Below, piece after piece: positions 23,138 to 25,924 of a DNA stretch of 25,924 bases. Below the pieces are notes generated by a model, which had not been told where the DNA came from, did no database searches, and worked only from the letters and a program-made list of their open reading frames with translations. The stretch is from positions 1 through 25,924 of the forward strand of contig JAKAHI010000002.1 of assembly GCA_021815065.1 (NCBI GenBank), in the 5' to 3' direction. Each line of letters begins with the position of its first letter. The first letter of the stretch is position 1. The DNA comes from a bacterium (GTDB taxonomy: Bacteria; JAMCPX01). Made by a program: the position numbers and the translations under genes.

Positions 23138-25855
23138 ATGATAGCTTCTACGTTTAAAACGATAACACAGGAACAAATTCAAGAGGTTGTTACACGGGAA
23201 ATATGGCAGAGGGGACACCGTTATTTCAGGCGGAATGCTATATTGTCTTTAAATCACAATGATTACACTATTACGGCCTCTGTTCAGGGAACGGCAAACT
23301 ATCCTTATCATGTGCATATTGTCGAGTCTGACCATCAAATATCCTCTATGAACTGCACCTGCCCTTACTCATCGAGATGGGGCTGGGTATGCAAGCATAT
23401 CGTTGCCGTACTGCTCGCATGGATCAATCAAAGGGATGCATTTCTGCATCCATCTTCCCCGGAGCATTCGGGCCAGGTTATAAAAGAATATTCCAAATCC
23501 GGCGATGTCCCATTAAAGCCGTTAAATCCTTTGTATGGTATTGTATCCTCGTGGTTCCCGCTGTCCGAATACATAAAAGCGTATGTTGATCTCGAAGACG
23601 GAGGGCCCAAATTGAAACTTACGCTGATTTCTGAAATAAACAAAAGGACCGCTGTCCTGATAGTGCCTGAGGATGAAAGCCCCGATATGCTACAAAGGCT
23701 GCGGGGAATCGGTGGCGTGAGTTTTTCCGAGAAGGCTGGAAAAACCGGGTTGATACGTCATAAGGTGTCTCATGAACTTTTTGCTGATTATGACGAACAA
23801 GGGAGGTTGGTACTTACTCCGGGTTACAGAATAAAGGACGAACAGGGAAAACAAACATTTGTTGCGCAGGATGACCCGGGTTATGCACGTATCAATGACC
23901 GGTGGTTGTGGGCCAATAATACGTTTATCATGATAGAACAAATTCCAGAAGAATTCGCTCCTTACTTTCATGGCGAAAAAACTCTTCTCTATACCGGCAC
24001 GGATATCGTTGATTTCTTTACCTATTCGATGCCTGCGCTGGAGCATAAAAAAGGCTTTGTTCCCTCGGAACGCATACAAAACACCCGGATACTGCCGGAA
24101 CCACAGCTTCAAAGGGTAAGCGTGGATGAGAGCGGCGATTGGTTTTACCTTGCCCCTTATTACGAAACAGCAGGCGTGTCTTTGAATATAGACGAACTTA
24201 TCGGACAGAGGAACAAAGATGGATTTATTAAAAAGGATAATAACTGGGTTTATGTGCCGGATAGTCTTGTAAAAAGATGGAAGGACATTGGCAACAGGGA
24301 GGGCGGCAGGATTAAAGTTTCGAGATTAACGTATACAAGATTGAGGGCCGAGCTAAACAGCAGTGTCCCGGTAGAGGAACCTTTACCCGTGAATCATTTT
24401 TATTCGGTCCTGAACCGCATAACCGGAATTACGGATGCTCCGCCTCTGTCTGCTATGAACGGGAACTTAAGGGACTATCAGAAATCGGGATATGACTGGC
24501 TGTATTTTTTATATAAGAATCAGCTCAATGGTGTGCTTGCGGATGAGATGGGGCTTGGCAAGACACATCAGACCATGGCTCTCCTCTCGTCGATCTACGG
24601 AAATGGTACGTCTCTGCCTTCCATCATCGTAGTCCCGACATCCGTAATGGATCACTGGGAGTCTAAACTACGGGAGTATTTACCCTGGATCGTCATTAAC
24701 CGGTATTACGAAAAAGACCGTTCTCTTGCGGTTGTTCAACCGTATCATCTGCTGCTGACCACGTATACCATTCTGTCGCACGACATCGAAGTATTGTCGA
24801 AACAGGAATGGGAATACGTTGTACTCGATGAAGCGCAAAAGATAAAAAATTATACGACGAAGGCATACAAATCTGCCAAGCTTCTCAATGCCCGTCACAA
24901 GCTTGCCCTGACCGGCACACCCATCGAGAACAGGCTCACAGAGTTGTGGTCGATCTTTGATTTTCTTCTGCCCGGCTATCTCGGATCCCTTAAAAAATTC
25001 ACGCAGGATTATGACACACCGATAACAAGGCAAGATGATACGGAAAAAACGAAGGTCCTGAAGAAGGTCATACATCCGTTCAAATTGAGAAGATTAAAAT
25101 CAGATGTTCTGGATGATCTGCCTTCCAAGATTGAGGACGTACGCTATTGTACTCTTACCCCGTACCAGATCGCCCTCTATAGAGGTCTTATCGATGCGAG
25201 AGGGAAGGCGCTTATTGAGAGGCTCGGCGATGAATCGAAACCTGTAGCTTATCTGCACATTTTCGCCCTGATAACAAAGCTGAAACGGCTTTGCGATCAT
25301 CCCGTGCTCGTTACAAAAGACCGGAACAATGTCTACACCTCCGGCAAGTTCGATTTATTCAAAGAGATCATGGAGGAGGCAATAGATTCCGGCGAGAAGA
25401 TCGTCGTGTTCAGCCAGTATCTTGAAATGATGACTCTTATAGAACAATGGTTGAAAACCAAGCACATAGTTTTTTCGTCCCTGCGCGGTTCTACGCATAA
25501 CCGTGCAGGGGTTATAAAGAAATTCCAGGACGATACCGACTGCAGGGTGTTCGTCGGCAGCCTCATGGCCGGCGGTCTCGGCATAGATTTGACCTCGGCA
25601 TCCGTAGTCATTCACTATGACCGGTGGTGGAATGCCGCGCGGGAAGATCAAGCAACGGACAGGGTCCATAGGATAGGGCAGAAAAAGAGTGTTCAGGTCT
25701 TTAAGCTCATCACCCGCGGGACGCTTGAGGAGAAAATAAATATCATGATAAAACAAAAATCAACGCTCATGAACAGCGTTGTAGAGAGCGACGATGCTAT
25801 TCTTAAAAAATTGTCAAGGGCTGAACTCATAGAACTCCTTCAGTCACCCCGGTAA
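23138..25855 (+). CDS. SWIM zinc-finger SNF2-family helicase
   Basis: A 905-aa ATP-dependent DNA translocase. An N-terminal SWIM zinc finger is intact (C73, C75, C85, H87 in CTCPYSSRWGWVCKH). A divergent middle region of about 350 residues follows, then the SNF2 core: Walker A LADEMGLGKTHQ (K475), the motif II box DEAQ (residues 564-567), the motif III region LTGTPIENRLTELWSIFDFL, and the helicase C domain with VFSQYLEMM, GSLMAGGLGIDLTSAS and the arginine finger region ATDRVHRIGQKK (H844). Such proteins remodel protein-DNA or RNA-polymerase complexes; the exact role of this bacterial group is not known to me. It has its own promoter and no partner gene nearby. Confidence 0.9.
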   Translation: MIASTFKTITQEQIQEVVTREIWQRGHRYFRRNAILSLNHNDYTITASVQGTANYPYHVHIVESDHQISSMNCTCPYSSRWGWVCKHIVAVLLAWINQRDAFLHPSSPEHSGQVIKEYSKSGDVPLKPLNPLYGIVSSWFPLSEYIKAYVDLEDGGPKLKLTLISEINKRTAVLIVPEDESPDMLQRLRGIGGVSFSEKAGKTGLIRHKVSHELFADYDEQGRLVLTPGYRIKDEQGKQTFVAQDDPGYARINDRWLWANNTFIMIEQIPEEFAPYFHGEKTLLYTGTDIVDFFTYSMPALEHKKGFVPSERIQNTRILPEPQLQRVSVDESGDWFYLAPYYETAGVSLNIDELIGQRNKDGFIKKDNNWVYVPDSLVKRWKDIGNREGGRIKVSRLTYTRLRAELNSSVPVEEPLPVNHFYSVLNRITGITDAPPLSAMNGNLRDYQKSGYDWLYFLYKNQLNGVLADEMGLGKTHQTMALLSSIYGNGTSLPSIIVVPTSVMDHWESKLREYLPWIVINRYYEKDRSLAVVQPYHLLLTTYTILSHDIEVLSKQEWEYVVLDEAQKIKNYTTKAYKSAKLLNARHKLALTGTPIENRLTELWSIFDFLLPGYLGSLKKFTQDYDTPITRQDDTEKTKVLKKVIHPFKLRRLKSDVLDDLPSKIEDVRYCTLTPYQIALYRGLIDARGKALIERLGDESKPVAYLHIFALITKLKRLCDHPVLVTKDRNNVYTSGKFDLFKEIMEEAIDSGEKIVVFSQYLEMMTLIEQWLKTKHIVFSSLRGSTHNRAGVIKKFQDDTDCRVFVGSLMAGGLGIDLTSASVVIHYDRWWNAAREDQATDRVHRIGQKKSVQVFKLITRGTLEEKINIMIKQKSTLMNSVVESDDAILKKLSRAELIELLQSPR

Positions 25856-25905
25856 ACCCGGAAAAGGCCATTCAGTGAATATCTTTATTTAACGCTAGTT
25901 TATAG

Positions 25906-25924
25906 ATCATTGCATAAACTTCCT
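25906..25924. repeat. Partial second copy of the repeat arm at the window end
   Basis: TCATTGCATAAACTTCCT (25907-25924) matches 9644-9661 at 17 of 18 positions, and TTAT stands three bases upstream of the match in both. The copy continues beyond the window, so its extent is unknown. On the minus strand it again places a purine-rich site (AGGAAG) ahead of an ATG, here followed by only 12 codons before a stop (25872-25910). Confidence 0.5.

Noticed and set aside
23138..25855. The SNF2 helicase as part of a phage-defence island
   Set aside because: None of the usual partners (methylase, nuclease, phospholipase-like genes) is present, and the neighbours to the left are metabolic.

Overview
The window reads as a chromosomal segment of a Gram-negative bacterium of moderate GC content. 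The outer membrane is implied by a FadL/OmpP1-type porin, and c-type cytochromes by a ResB/CcsA pair. Gene order and protein flavour (a Complex I operon without NuoE/F/G, a FadN-type beta-oxidation enzyme, system II cytochrome c maturation) would suit a Desulfobacterota-like or related environmental lineage. That placement is inference; there is no rRNA or other decisive marker here.

Bases 1-9368 (+) are one long operon for the membrane and connecting arms of respiratory Complex I: the 3' end of nuoB, then nuoC, nuoD, nuoH, nuoI, nuoJ, nuoK, nuoL, nuoM and nuoN. Most genes overlap or abut. NuoE, NuoF and NuoG, which would oxidise NADH, are absent between nuoD and nuoH. A possible 24-codon leader ORF sits between nuoK and nuoL. 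Bases 9369-9685 hold no ordinary gene but a roughly 315-bp imperfect inverted repeat that fills the gap between two convergent stop codons. Part of one arm recurs at the last bases of the window.

Bases 9686-13407 (-) are a compact operon read from right to left: dusB (tRNA dihydrouridine synthase), a receiver-plus-Fis DNA-binding protein, a ThiD-like kinase and an ArsB/NhaD-type transporter. The dusB-then-Fis order echoes the dusB-fis operon of enteric bacteria, but here the Fis domain is fused to a receiver-like domain.

Bases 13408-19391 (+) are a lipid region. A consensus sigma-70 promoter drives a FadL-type porin overlapping a PAP2-family gene whose motifs resemble Aur1-type lipid transferases. 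A second promoter carries a near-perfect FadR(TetR)-type palindrome and drives a thiolase and a FadN-type hydroxyacyl-CoA dehydrogenase/enoyl-CoA hydratase, which together cover three steps of beta-oxidation. A hairpin ends this unit.

Bases 19421-25855 (+) hold resB and ccsA (cytochrome c haem attachment), a tandem fusion of two HAD phosphatase domains, a 21-bp perfect hairpin overlapping its stop codon, and a SWIM-SNF2 helicase with its own promoter almost touching the start codon. I found no tRNA, rRNA, CRISPR array, integrase or intact transposase. The less ordinary items are the REC-Fis protein with dusB, the double-HAD fusion, the palindromic repeat with its small ORF, and the FadR-type operator.
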